Origin: Oenanthe sinensis
Lineage: Eukaryota > Streptophyta > Magnoliopsida > Apiales > Apiaceae
Reading direction: 5' to 3'
NCBI GenBank assembly: GCA_028671895.1
Contig: CM053794.1
Coordinates: forward strand, 42,238,501-42,302,500
DNA length: 64,000 bases
Under the pieces are notes generated by a model that was not told where the DNA came from, did no database searches, and saw only the letters and a list, made by a program, of their open reading frames with translations. Positions 1 to 13,489 of the stretch are shown one piece after another (within the stretch, counting starts at the first letter, position 1; every line of letters starts with the position of its first letter). The position numbers and the translations under genes are program-made.

Positions 1-233
1 TCCAACTGTAACCGTAACGTGGCAGTCATCCACTCATCAACCATAGCTTAGTTACCAAGTTTGCACCTTCAGTCTTCCATCAATTCATATCCTATGTTTG
101 TCTATATATATGTAAAATAAAGACACAGAGATAATAGTATTTAGCACGTATATTAGCTAGCCTTTTTAGCAATACCAGTACACCAAAAAACCAACACACA
201 CACACACACAGAGTGAGACAGAGTATATATGTG

Positions 234-440
234 ATGGTGTGCATATGCTTCTTGGTGGATCAAAGGAAAATGAAGAGGAGGATGAAGCCAGTAGCAGCAT
301 CATGCTCACGGTGCGGTTCAAGTGCAAAAGTAGCGGACATGGAAACATCCACAAGATTTTGTAAAATCCCATTTTATTGGAAATCTTGGAAAGCTATTGT
401 ATGTACTTTTTGCGGTGCAACTCTTAAATCTTACCCTTAG
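234..440 (+). CDS. Small zinc-ribbon-like plant protein, 68 aa
   Basis: A short single-exon ORF. The in-frame stretch upstream begins at a GTG; the first ATG is at 234 and a second in-frame ATG at 270 is an equally plausible start. The protein has two CxxC pairs (CSRC near the middle, CTFC near the end), a basic segment KMKRRMK, the block VADMETSTRFCKIPFYWKSW and the ending LKSYP. I remember this arrangement from a family of tiny plant proteins of unknown role, sometimes misannotated as methionyl-tRNA synthetase-like; that is recall, not a search. The four cysteines suggest one bound zinc. A TATATATAT tract lies about 120 bases upstream of the start, with a short CA repeat between. No function is assigned. 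Confidence 0.7.
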   Translation: MVCICFLVDQRKMKRRMKPVAASCSRCGSSAKVADMETSTRFCKIPFYWKSWKAIVCTFCGATLKSYP

Positions 441-1754
441 CTCACTGCTCATATTCATGTAATATTGTATATCTAGGCTCTTTCATCCCTCTATTTCACT
501 CCACTTTCGTTTGCTTGTTTATGTTGGTGTCCGAGACTCTTGGGATGCACTTATTCCAAAGATTCCGACGGGCCGGAAAGTATATACAGTTATTACAAAA
601 GAAATATACACAGGAAGAAATTTACGGTTACTGCAGCTTCTTCACCTCAATACATACCTCTTACTCCTGCAAATCAATACACACTAAGATTATCTTCTTC
701 TGAAGTGCTAGATTTATTTTTTATTATAACAATTTTTTTTTTGAATTTACACGAAAGTCAAAATTCAAAAATAATATAGTGAAGTACATTGCAAGTGGCA
801 AACTGGCAATGTACAAGGACAGTGCAGATGTTTCTCATACAATGATGCGGAATTGCGGATACGTAAAGTCACAAATTAATTGCCAATTTATTCTTGGGGT
901 TTTTATGTAAACAGTAAACTACATTTAAGGACCGGTTTAAAAGATTTTAGTTTTTTTTTATTTTATTCTATAAATAACTTAGAAATAAAATAATATATTT
1001 TTTAATTTATAAGTACCACTAATTTATTTATAATGAAATCAGACGGCGGCAAAGTCTAAAACATAATTAAAAGTCGTGATCAAACTACTTCCTTAATGTG
1101 CATGCTATTTTCATTTTCGAACGGTTGGGGCATCCAAATTATGGTTGGTTGGTCGAAAATAATTACATACAGTCTTTTATACTAATAAAACTGTGCGTAA
1201 CAATTTAATAAATTAAATAATGATAACTATCATGAATAAATAAAGGTGATTAGTGAAATTTGAAACCGTTCTAATAATACTAATTTTTGTTTTATTCAAC
1301 CATCATTATATATTTATATAAAAATGTCAATTTATATAATAATTAAGTGATCCATTCATTTATTTGTGATATTTTTATAGTGGTCGTCACTAAAATTAGA
1401 TTTTTTATGTGAATTGAGAAATTACGTCAATTTCTGAAAAGTGTAAACTCCTTAAGATTTTTTCTATTCATGATTTTATATAACGGATAGAAGGTGGCTG
1501 CTATAAATTATAATGAATAGTATTACAGAATACTTAGAATAGTAGGGAAGAATTAAGAAACGGAATCAACATTCACACCTTCCTGGCTTGCTGTATCTCA
1601 TACATGGGCAATCTAATCACTAATATAACTTGATTAGTTGATTACGGGGTTATGAATGGTGCAAGTATAAGTAGTATTCACTAGCTAGTCTAATTAATGC
1701 ATGGTTTCACAGCTACCTGATTAATTACTAGTTAACGCCTGTCTTGCTCCCTAA
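441..1754. other. Intergenic AT-rich spacer
   Basis: Short overlapping open frames at 515-779 begin at TTG, end in low-complexity sequence and look non-coding. No gene, RNA or clear repeat is recognised up to the MITE at 1755. Confidence 0.6.
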
Positions 1755-2118
1755 GAGCATCTCCAACGGGTAATAGGTAAAATGGTTAGCTAAATTAAGA
1801 TTATGTAAAATTTTACTGAATTGCAAAGCCCGTACTCCAATGGTATTAGCCATAATGATTAGTTATATTTAAAATATTATTTTATATATAATTATATAAT
1901 TTACAACTTAACAAATATAATTTAAATAGGGTAAAAAACTGACGTGAATATTTTAGATAATAGCTAGAGACTCAACAAATATAGAAGATGAGATAAAGGA
2001 TATCTATACTTTTTGCTAACAGGTCTTATGGTTGGAGGAGCATATATTTTAGCTAATATGTATATTTTAGTGTCACCTAGACTTTTTAACTAATAGGTGG
2101 TGATGGTTGGAGGTGCTC
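1755..2118. mobile_element. MITE with TAA target duplication (PIF/Harbinger/Tourist-like)
   Basis: The left end reads GAGCATCTCCAAC and the right end GTTGGAGGTGCTC, which are inverted with one mismatch. TAA flanks both sides (1752-1754 and 2119-2121), the 3-bp duplication typical of PIF/Harbinger-derived elements. The 364-bp interior is AT-rich and has no coding potential. A second internal copy of the right-end motif (GTTGGAGGAGCATAT, about 2031-2045) suggests a nested or internally duplicated end. Confidence 0.8.
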
Positions 2119-2121
2119 TAA

Positions 2122-3281
2122 GAGTAGGATTGTTCTATGTATACATTGTACCCTTCATCTCATTTATTTTATTTACAAATTAAATTTTACTCCATGTTTT
2201 ATTAAATTATAATAACAAATTAATAATTACTAAAAAGATTTCTTTTTATAAAATAAAAAAAGGCAACACTTGATTTACAATATTAATTGAATTTGAACAA
2301 TTTTTTTGAGACAAAAAGAAACATGGTTGACAGAAACGGAACGGGAAGTATTGCATTCAATTAAGTTTAATTTTTTGTTGATGTTTGACTGAATAATTAA
2401 ATCTATATTATATTATTATAAACAAACTACAAATTTTTTTCTTTTGACTAAAATATTAATCTTCTAACTAAAATATATCTCACATTAATTTCTAAACTAA
2501 AATATCTCACATTAATCTACCAACTAAAATACATCTCTATACAAAACACACAAACATTATCTTATTAAAATATAAATACAAATAAATTATATAAAAATAT
2601 ATACATATAATATAAAATAAAGTTTAAATTATTATTATACAAATAAAAATAAATTTAAATCATAAAACAAATACTAAAATAAAAATATTAAAAAATTAAA
2701 TCCGTGCATAGCAAGTAATAGAAATATAATTATAACCCAAGTTAATTTTTTCTCTCTTTCCAATCTTTTATCAATTAACTTTGCCGTACCCCTATAATTT
2801 TTCTATACGTAACTTCTATCCCCCAACAGAAGTGCGTACGCAAAAATGCACGTTGTACACACGTTTGTATCGTAAGTTATAACATGCTGTCAACAATGTT
2901 AAAATTAATGTAAAGTCTTTGCTACGATAGTCGATAAACATTATTTGGGAACTGTTGGGCCAAAAAATAACTCAACAATTAGTATTAAATAAACGAAGTC
3001 TGTTTTAGATCACGAGCAGGAACTTAATTACATAACAGATACTGTGTAACACTGACCAGTGACCATTTTATTACCAACGTTGCGAGTTGTGACATTGTGG
3101 CAGAAAATCAACATAAATTTATGTGTAACATGTAGCTGTCATATTATTGAACATTTTCAGAATTCCTGGGAAATGAAGTGAATACTTGGATTAAATTAGA
3201 AACAAAGAACGTATCGAGATGCATGATTTCGAGAATACAAACTAACAAATTTTTTCGAAAGTCTGAAAATCTGAGTACTAA
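2122..3281. other. Intergenic AT-rich spacer
   Basis: Strongly AT-rich. The open frame on the plus strand at 3178-3492 is a shadow of the root-cap-like gene on the other strand. Nothing else is recognised. Confidence 0.6.
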
Positions 3282-4389
3282 TCATTTTCTGCAAACAATT
3301 CCATTACCACCGGATGATCCGCCAGTGCAGTCCATTGTGCCATGGTCCATGACCAGTGAGTCCTCTCTGCGTGAAACCCCAGTAGGGGAGAACACACATG
3401 ACTCACATTTTGTATCCAAAAGAGATGTTGTTCTGTACTTGTTTTCGCCTCCTACAACAGGCATTGCAACACCTGGTTTAGCTGGATTCTGAAAATCGGG
3501 TTGGTAAGTCTGGCCTAGGACACCTTCGACCTTTGAGGAGAGTCCAAAAAACCTGAATTGTACCTCCAAATGTGCAAAACAATTGTCAGATGGTATATTA
3601 TAGTTGTGGATTCTGTCATCCTGTTTAGTAATAGGCACCACATTGACAGAAATTTCAGCAACTTCTGGAAGAGTAACTAGTACACTGTTTTTGCTTGAAA
3701 TTCTTTCTACTTTAATTTCATTATTCGCAGATTTCCATACGGATGGATAGCCTTCTGGTATGGCTAGTTCACTGCCATTGTAGGAGAAGTTGAGATGATC
3801 AACCTCATCATCCCATTTTTCTGCTTTTGTGGCCTCAAGAGAGAACTTGTGGTTGTCGAAGAGGATTCCTAGCGCTTGAATCCATGTAAAGTCCCTTGTT
3901 CTGCCCTCTGGCCTTAGACCGATGAATCGAGCATTGATATGGAGATTGAGATCAGAAACTAAACTGAAATGTTCATTGCTCCTGCCATGAAAGTAGAAAA
4001 CTATCCCATCTGCTCCAATGAAACGTGGATCTAAACAAGCTGCTCCACGGCCATTGCAATCTGGTTTCCGGTCTGCATGTTTTATAATCAATTAGTACAT
4101 GTTACCAGAGCAAATAAAATAAAATCAAGATCTATTGCATGCAGTACAAAAATGGGAAATTTAATGTCTTACTTTTGCACTCAGGGCTGCACGCGGGTGA
4201 ATTACAGTTGAGATAGCAAACTTTAGCATTTGGATCACTTGGCGACGTTGAGGGGCACTGCCTTGGGCATTGCAATTGCCTGAGAAAGCATTTACTGTTG
4301 CGGCTGTAGCATGTCACAGATTCTCCATTGACCTGCACTACTAAAACAATTACTAGCAAAATGACTGATACAATTCCACCTGTCTTCAT
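3282..4389 (-). CDS. Secreted root-cap/LEA-like protein, 335 aa, two exons
   Basis: Exon 1 is 4173-4389 and exon 2 is 3282-4072; the 100-bp intron has GT/AG ends and splits one Asn codon, giving 335 aa. Exon 1 encodes a signal peptide (residues 1 to about 22, a run of Ile/Leu/Val ending VNG) followed by a cysteine-rich segment with about ten Cys, including CPRQCP and CSPEC. Exon 2 carries the conserved block DPRFIGADGIVFYFHG and ends in a Gly/Cys segment (DCTGGSSGGNGIVC). This combination is the plant 'Root cap'/late-embryogenesis-abundant-related family, so an extracellular or wall-associated protein is likely; its biochemical role is not established. A TATAAGA motif sits about 60 bases upstream of the ATG. 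The frame shows no lesions. Confidence 0.85.
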
Positions 4390-6797
4390 TGCTTAAGTTT
4401 CTCCTTGAAGCAAGATGAAGATGGCTCAAGGTATACTCTAGCATCGCTTCTTATAGAGTTCTACATGTTGCCATTTTCTATTCCCTAGACAAGTCAGCTT
4501 TAAAGGAGAACATGGCTAATGGGATTTAGCATTATTAGTATATACATGTCTTGAATACTTTAAAGGAATTCATAATATTAGGGTCAAAGCTTTAAACTTT
4601 ACCTATGGTTTTAAAAAATGCAGTAATGTAGTTCCCACTAAAAGAGGATCATATCACACGCTAGATGGTCCGTGATTAAAGCAGTTAATTCTATGAAGCT
4701 TTCAAGAATTAGGAAGCATGTGATTACACCTTAAAACTTAAATGTACGTAGCTTATTAAGATAAGCGAGTCTTGTGACTTATTTGTAGTAATATATAGAT
4801 GAAGATAAAATTTTATTTGCTTATGAAAATAATCTCATCTAATAATTAAAATGTAAATGAATTGGCAATTATGAGTTGTAGCAATATTTAATCATCAAAT
4901 TTACAGATGAAACTACAGGATTGTATTGTTATCACTTAACACTTGTTACTAAACCAAACAAACCATCTCCCACTCGAAAGTAAAGTCAAGGAGGGTTAGC
5001 GTACGCAGACCTTACGCCTACTAATCCAAAAAATAGAGTTGTTTCCGTGAATCTAATATTCTAAACTAAATGACCCTATATATTCTCGGAACTATCGTGT
5101 GAAGTAAATTAAACAGGCTCAGCTTGGCTGTTCAGAATTGAAGGTTAAATCCAGTTTTAAACTTTGCGAATGACTTTGAATATTCTTGCTTGCCTATATT
5201 CTCTCCAACCATTTACAGATCATGATCACATCTTCACGTCTTAGATCCTGCTACAATCTCCTCATCAACAGAATTATTATAAACTTTGTCAGTTGAATAA
5301 TTCTATGTGAAGTTCTTAGATTTAATTACATGGACATTCATTAATAATTCCCCCCTTGATCCTTTATTTATTGTGGGTAACAATAAGCTAGATGCATTGA
5401 TTAGTGTACGCATTTAATGCGGTGAGTCGTATATTTTATACAACTTCAGCAAAAGCAATAAACCATGTTCCATTTACAATGTGCCCTGTGTGAGAAGCCA
5501 GGGTGCTTAACTGGAAATTATACAACCTTGTTCTACTCTCTAAATCTCCTCCATATATTAAAGGAATAATACTAGCAGCACAGAAATGGTCATAGAAAAG
5601 TGCACGGGATGAGCTGGGTTCCACCACCTCTGTTTATTTCAATTTTATATTACAAATAATATTCATTATTGTTTTATCTTTTATTCACTTTCATTCTTTT
5701 TGGTTTAAAATTTTACTTATTTTTTTAAAACTTTACATATATTGTATTCTAAAATAATTTATATATAATGTTTCTAGATGTAGATCACACTTAATAAATG
5801 AATTTTATGTTTATAATTTCAACAAATCAAAATATATAAAAATGAGAAGTTTTCAGTTTTTAAAAAATTAAATTAAATATTAAAATTTGCAATATTAATT
5901 TTATTTACATATAAATCCATTAAAAATCATTATGTATTCCACTATAGCAAATCAAGATAAAAATGAATATAGTTAATATATGTTTTTATATAATTCAATT
6001 AACATTACACATTTTAATATAACTGAATTTGTATATAAGTAAAATTGAATAATCTACTTCTAAAACTTTCAAGTCACCGAATAAATATATAAACAATTAT
6101 TCATTATTTGATACACTAATTTTATGAATTTTATAAAAAAATATAAAATATAAAATATAAACGCTATACTTATAATATTGTGTGCACCATTTTTTAATAA
6201 GATTTTTAGAATATAAATATATGTTTTGCAAATAAAATAAATAAAATCTTCAACTATAATATAAAATTAAAAATAATGAAAGTGAATGAATACATGGAAA
6301 AGAAAATAAATGTTAGTTATAACACAAATAATATAAAAACAAAAAGTAAGAGTAAGATAGTGGAATCCACCTCATTCGGTGCATATTTTTCTGTGCACCT
6401 AACATTACCTTATATTAAGGCCCCGTTGACTAGCGTTTGACTCTCCTTAGAAGGAGTTTATAAGTTAATAGGGTGTCGGTTAAGCTTATTTTATTCCTGA
6501 AAAAAAAATATATTTACAAGATTTTTTCGAAAGTAAATACTTAATTTCTGAAAAATAAATTAAGTACTAAATTTATTTTTGAAAAATAAGTACTTATTTA
6601 GAAGAAAGAAAAATACATTTTTACATGCTTATTTCCTGAAATTGAGATTAACCAAATAGGATATAAGATAGTTATAAGATAAATCAGAGGTCATCCGGAC
6701 TCGGGTAGGTAATCTGGGAAACTAATAATACGTTACAAATAAATCCATAATGTACATGTCTTACAAAATTCTTTTTAAGAGTTGGAAAAAATTATAT

Positions 6798-6925
6798 TAG
6801 TATTTTTTAATTAATTTTAACATTAACATTAAAATTAATATATCGGCACTAGGAACTAGTATAGTATTTTTTAATTAATTTTAACATTAACATTAAAATT
6901 AATATATCGGCACTAGGAACTAGTA
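6798..6925. repeat. Perfect 64-bp tandem duplication
   Basis: Two identical copies lie head to tail (6798-6861 and 6862-6925). Each begins TAGTATTTTTTAATTAA and ends CACTAGGAACTAGTA, and contains an inverted pair TTAATTTTAA/TTAAAATTAA. The perfect identity suggests a recent event. Confidence 0.9.
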
Positions 6926-7699
6926 CAGATGAACGAGCTGAAAAAGAATCATTCAACAATATACATTCGTAACTTTTCACGAACATTTTATTATCAAAAA
7001 AAATTTTGTTCCTTTAAAAATGCTAACCTCGCTAATACAGGCATGATTCCATAAAAATCGGGAATCGGAACTTATCGGTTAAGATAACGATTTGGGATTA
7101 ATCGACTAATCAGGGATTAATCGGAAGAACTAATCAGAGCAATAATCGGATTTATTATATTATTATAATAAAATTTAATATATTTATCTAATTTACTATA
7201 AATATATTATTTTAAAAAAAATTATAAACATAAATCGGATTTTATAAATCGTATCGGTCAACTATTTTATAAGGATTAATCAGGAATTTATCGGTAATTT
7301 TTGAAAAATCAACTGATTTCTATAACACTAGATGATTCCATTAAAAAAATTAGAGTATCTACAAGGGTGATGTGTAAAATTGTTAGTTAAAATAGTTTTA
7401 TATAATTATTATGTAAATTTTTAACTAAAGTGAAGGACACTCACTCCAATATATTATCTATAATAATCATGTAAAATTATATATAAAAAGTTTATTGTTT
7501 CGACAAATATAAAAAAATAAATATGATTATTTATAGGTTTTTGCTAAGAGGAAGAAAATTGAAGTGGATCAATTTTCAAATATCCTATAAAGAGCAATAC
7601 GTAGATGTCACTTATGCAACACGTATATAATTTAGCTAACAGACTTTTTTACTTTTTATAAATCTTAGTAATTTTATAGTACGGACTATTAATTATCAA

Positions 7700-8450
<751 letters not shown>

Positions 8451-8515
8451 TAAGGACTGAAAATCATAATCGTGTAAGAAAGAGTAAATAGAAAGGAAAA
8501 AAAACGAGGAGAAAA

Positions 8516-11500
8516 ATGGGGGCATTAATATTATCCTTCACCTCTGCTTATCCTCCTGCTGCTGCCGGCGCCATCCCAAAACGACGTCGGAGAAGCTCCT
8601 CCATTACCAACTGTCTTGATCATAACAACATTTTTGTTCCCGAGGTTTCTTTCTTTCTTTCTTTATTTTAACCCAACAATTCAATTATTTAATAAATTGT
8701 ATATGTATAATATAAAACTGGTAGGTGGAGAAAGCAGTGGATTCTCTCTACTCAGAGTTGAGGGGTGTGGATAATATGGTTGCTCGTAATACTGCTCGTG
8801 TTCTTAAAGCTTTCCATAATGCTCGTCTCAGCTCTCATGTATGTTACTCTCTCTCTCTCTCTCTCTCTCTTTTTAATATCATATAGTATCATACTGTACT
8901 ATCTAGTAGTCTTCAGTAAAGGCTACAACTTTTTTTCTGAATTTTAGTTTCTTCTTATTCGAAAATCGAAACCCCTATCATACTATTCGTAATAAGCTAT
9001 ATGATGTGTTTACATGTGAGTAGAGTTTTAGTTTCTTGAAATGTGCTGAAGAATTATTGCATTCTTCTTTACAGTAATTTTTAATTTTTCTGGCTTAGGA
9101 CTATGTTGGCTTTATTGCTGAATTTAATAAATTACGGGAAAAAAATTGTGCGAAAATTTCAAAGAGATGTCAGATTATTTATCAAGATGGAGACATGGCG
9201 TTCTATCAGAAATCTATAGCTAAAATGTAGGCTTCGCATGGCTTGTCGTATAGTTCTATTTTCTATGTATTCTTGATGAAAACTTTGAATTAGTCAATAT
9301 GTGGTAAAAGGGGACTACCAGTCCATCACATATTATGATTAAGAGTTGGTACTGAAGTTGTTGATCGTTATCTGTATCAGCATTTTGGTGGTTGCACAGG
9401 CTATGGCCATGAAGAAGCTGGTGGTCGCGAAGCCCTTGATCAATGTTTTGCCGAGATATTTGGTGCTGAATCTGCACTTGTTCGATCACAGGTTTACTAA
9501 ATTCTATATATTTTCTACCGAGTAATGAAAATATAAATGCAGTGAGCCATTTAATAAATTTTTATTCTTCTTAATCAGTTCTTTTCAGGTACTCATGCCA
9601 TCACTTGTGCTCTGTTTGCTTTGCTACGGCCAGGTGATGAGGTGAGATATCTATTTATGTTTTCCCTTAATTATCTTACTTAAATTGATTCAATTGCTCT
9701 TTTTAAAAAAAATATGATTTTGTGCTCGTAGTTTTGTGGAATATGGTTTAGACTGACTTAATTATTAGCTTTTGGCAGTTGCTGGTGCTCCTTATGATAC
9801 TTTGGAAGAAGTTATTGGAGTTCGCGACTCTAATGAATTGGGCTCCCTTAGAGATTTCGGAGTAGAATACAGAGAAGTACCCGTAGGTTTTTAGTCATCA
9901 ATGTAATATTTTAGTCATCATATCTTGAAAATACACATGCTCTGCTATCCTCAAATCATTTTCAGCTTGCAGAAGATGGTGGTCTTGATTGGAATGCTCT
10001 CAATGTTGCTCTAAAACCTCAGACAAAATGTGCCCTCATACAGAGGTCATGTGGTTATTCTTGGCGGCGTAGTTTAAGTGTAAATGAGATTGGGAGGGCG
10101 ATTAAGATGATAAAGGTAACTTCTATGAATTGTACCTCGCTAAATATATAAACCTATTTCATTTATTATATTGAAAAAGGGACCATCATAAGAGTTCATG
10201 TCTAAAGGTTGATGATGGTCTTGGAAACAAATTTTTACTTTTATTTGGCCGCATGGTGATACACTGATACAAATCCTTCAGCAATCAAAATCATAGCTAA
10301 TCATAAATATCATAAACATGGACACCTACCCATATAACTCCTACTGAATTAGCTTCATCGGAATCCTGTATGTTATGTCCGTTATTTAAATTTGAGAACA
10401 TTGATCCCAGTAAGATATCTCAACTCCAGTTCTCCTGCATTGATTAATTTCAAACATTACCACCTCTGCTGGAGTGACATTTTGTTTGTTATCTCATTTA
10501 TCTGTTGCCAAAGCATGTATTCTTTCTAATAAATTATATATTTCAGATTAAATAAAGTATATTTGGAATTAAATATATGAATCCAGTTTAGTGGTTTAAC
10601 CGGCCAGTCCAGTTTTTAAAAATATGGTCAAAATCCATCAACATGTTTTCTTGAGCTAAAAAATGTTACAAATCTTCCCATTTTATCTTCCCATTTTCCA
10701 AGTCGATCCGATCCATTCGTTCGTAGAGCATAAGACCAACTGAGGCATTGGTCATGGCCTAAAAGATATTTTAGAGGCTCATAAAGGTCTTTATTGGGGC
10801 CTACAACTTCGCCGAGCCCGACTAGCATCCCTTTCCACTGCGCATTTATCGAACAAAGAAGACGACTATAGGATCGAATTCGCTTTCCGTGGTGAACTGG
10901 TCGTCCCATACCTTCTGCACCTACTTTAAATTTTTGAGGACACGCAAAAAGCGATAATAGATCTAAGTGTTTCCCTAATGTATGATGTATATATGTTTAT
11001 ACAGATGCAAAATCCTAACTGCCTTGTCATGGTTGACAATTGCTATGGTGAATTTGTTGAAGTTATTGAACCCCCAATGGTGGTACGTAATGATTAATTT
11101 AATAGATTAATATATCTTAATGGCTTAGTAGAGGTAAACTGCTACCCAAGGTTAATGTTATTGAGACACCAAACAGGGTGCAGATCTCATTGCAGGCAGT
11201 TTAATTAAAAATCCTGGCGGAACCATTGCACCATGTGGTGGTTATGTCGCTGGACAAGAGAACTTGGTAAAAGCAGCAGCAGCACGTCTCTCTGCTCCAG
11301 GACTCGGGATTGACTGTGGCTCGACACCTGGAGATATTATGCGAGCATTCTTTCAGGGTTTGTATCTCGCACCACAAATGGTTGGGGAAGCAATTAAGGT
11401 ATCAAGTAATGCATTTTGTCAAAGCTATGATGACTTTATTTTTTTCTTAATATGTGATGTTGGTTTGTGTCATCTCTATATAAGGGAAGCTTGCTGATTG

Positions 11501-12562
11501 CCGAAGTTATGGCGATGAAAGGTTATAAAGTTCAGCCACTTCCCAGAGTAACTCGCCATGATACAGTACAGGTTTACTCTCCAAAACTTTACTTCCACAA
11601 GGCCATAACTAATGCAGACAGCTTTATTAAACACTTACAAGAAACTTTCTTCCTTTACCTATTGAGGTTTGACTTGCATCTGATTAGCATCTTAACCCGT
11701 ATTCAGTTCTAACTTTCCTTTTAAAAGATAAAACATATCTTAGTAGAAAGCTTAATATTATTGTGCTGCTTTCAGGCAGTTCAGCTAGGAAGCCGTGAGG
11801 TTCTACTTGCTTTTTGTGAGGCTGTACAGAGAAGTTCTCCCGTAAGTTCGTTCACAAAACCAGTTGCAGGGGCAACACCTGGCTATGCATCAGAGGTTTA
11901 ACCAAATCTTAATTGTTTTTACTTTTTTTCTGCTGCATAATTATATATATATATATATATATATAAATTTCCTTTTGGTCTCTTTTACAGATAGTTGAAA
12001 CTGTAAATTGGTAAGATGTCCCTAACTTCAGCCATGGTGTCTGCAGCGGTACCATGATTGTGTTTGATTTTGGCTGTGTGGAATGTTTTAATTAATTATA
12101 TTAATTATTAGCAAGAGTTGCTAATAATAATATATAGGGAACTTTCAGTCGACGAATCTGGATTATCACATTATATATCTACTCTGACTTTCTTTGACCG
12201 TGTGTACTGGTTCTTTTGTTAGTGTGTCTGTCTGTTTGTGTGTGTAATGAACTTGTTCATTACATCTATGGATCAGGTGATCTTTGCTGATGGCACATTT
12301 ATTGATGGGAGTACGAGTGAGCTGTCATGTGATGGACCACTAAGAGAGCCATACTCTGTCTTCTGTCAGGTATGAGCTTAAGTTGTCATCTTCTTCATAT
12401 TGATCATGGCTAACACTTGCATACTCGTCTATTTTGGTGGGTTTGTGTGTGTGTGTGTGTTGAACCCTTAGTCCCAACATCTGCTCAATTTTCTAATTGC
12501 AGGGAGGTACTCACTGGACCCAATGGGGACTAGTTCTAGGGGAGGTTTTGAAGTCTATATGA
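8516..12562 (+). CDS. PLP enzyme, methionine gamma-lyase/aluminium-resistance family, 446 aa, 12 exons
   Basis: Exons: 8516-8644, 8725-8838, 9381-9491, 9579-9641, 9769-9882, 9966-10115, 11005-11082, 11177-11398, 11485-11571, 11776-11895, 12277-12369, 12503-12562. Every intron is phase 0 with GT/AG ends, and the joined frame is open for 446 codons. Family blocks appear in order: GYGHEEAGGREALD, FFSGTHAITCALFALLRPGD, VAGAPYDTLEEVIG, VDNCYGEF, SLIKNPGGTIAPCGGYVAG (Lys264 is the expected pyridoxal-phosphate Schiff-base lysine), LSAPGLGIDCGSTPGD and GGTHWTQWGL. These define the fold-type I cystathionine beta-lyase-like family annotated 'Met_gamma_lyase' or 'aluminium resistance protein'; the plant substrate is not settled. 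The first 43 residues, rich in Ala/Pro then Arg/Ser, could be an organelle transit peptide (inference). Intron 2 starts with a CT microsatellite just after its donor, and an intron near 11,940 has an AT repeat. Confidence 0.9.
8848..8872 (+). repeat. (CT)n microsatellite in intron 2
   Basis: A run of CT dinucleotides lies about 10 bases downstream of the exon 2 donor of the PLP-enzyme gene. Confidence 0.85.
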
Positions 12563-13489
12563 TAAAAGATTTGAAGTCCTAGGCTGGTGTAACTCTAGTA
12601 GAAAATTTTTGTTCGATCAAGTCCCTTGGTCATGAATAATATAGAGCAATTCCTGTTACTATTTAGATATGGGTACAAGACGGACATGAAACTCATCACA
12701 ATGACAAGTACAGTATAATGGACTACGAGTGAGCATTCTATGGGGAATTTCAGTTTTGATTATGAGAAGTCCCGTGCATCTGAGCAAAAGTAGATCATTA
12801 CAGTTATGCCGATCTCTCTTGATGGGAAGTTTGCAAGATTAAAATCACTGAACTGCATTGGAGTAAGCTTCCATCCAAAGTTCATTAGAGGGAATGAATT
12901 TATATTTTGTTTATCATCTTTATATAGAGGTGGTTGACTTGTTTTTTCACTAATTATTTGCTCCTCTGCAATCTTATTATATCATCTCACTAGGATTTAC
13001 CAATGTATTTCTTAGCTCTCAGCCTCTCGGTAGAAATGAAAAAACAGAAATGAGAGTGTATTTGATTGTTTCCTATCAAAAAGGGTTTGAAGCTTTTTTT
13101 TTTAAACCTATGATGTTACTGTAGAGTTCAACAGTAGGGTCCATCAAAATCCCATAAATTTATACGATTTTTTCTATAAAAAAATTGTTGGATAGAATTC
13201 AATAAAATGCACTAATACATAAAATTCGTAATACCCTAACATCAAGATTTTAAATATTTTAACATTATTAAATACCGATTTTTATACCATGTATATTCCA
13301 TCACAATACTCCTGTTTATCATCAGAGGAAAATACAAGAGATTATAAGTTTCTAACCTCTATTGGCACTACAAATCTGACCCTACTACCACTTCATCTAT
13401 ATACATCATTGCTATATAGCTACAAATATATATGTATATAGATAAACCCGATATTACTATCTTTAATTCTTGAAAATCAAATTTTTTTC
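12563..13489. other. Spacer between the PLP-enzyme and zinc-ribbon genes
   Basis: Contains the 3' UTR of the upstream gene and the promoter and 5' UTR of the next. No repeat or additional gene is recognised. Confidence 0.6.

Noticed and set aside
515..779. Overlapping open frames, one reading MGCTYSK as if myristoylated
   Set aside because: The apparent Met is a TTG; there is no ATG start, and the frames run into A/T-rich low-complexity sequence.
5436..5627. 63-codon minus-strand frame with ordinary composition
   Set aside because: No ATG-supported start, no flanking exon and no family I can name; kept only as a remark in the spacer entry.
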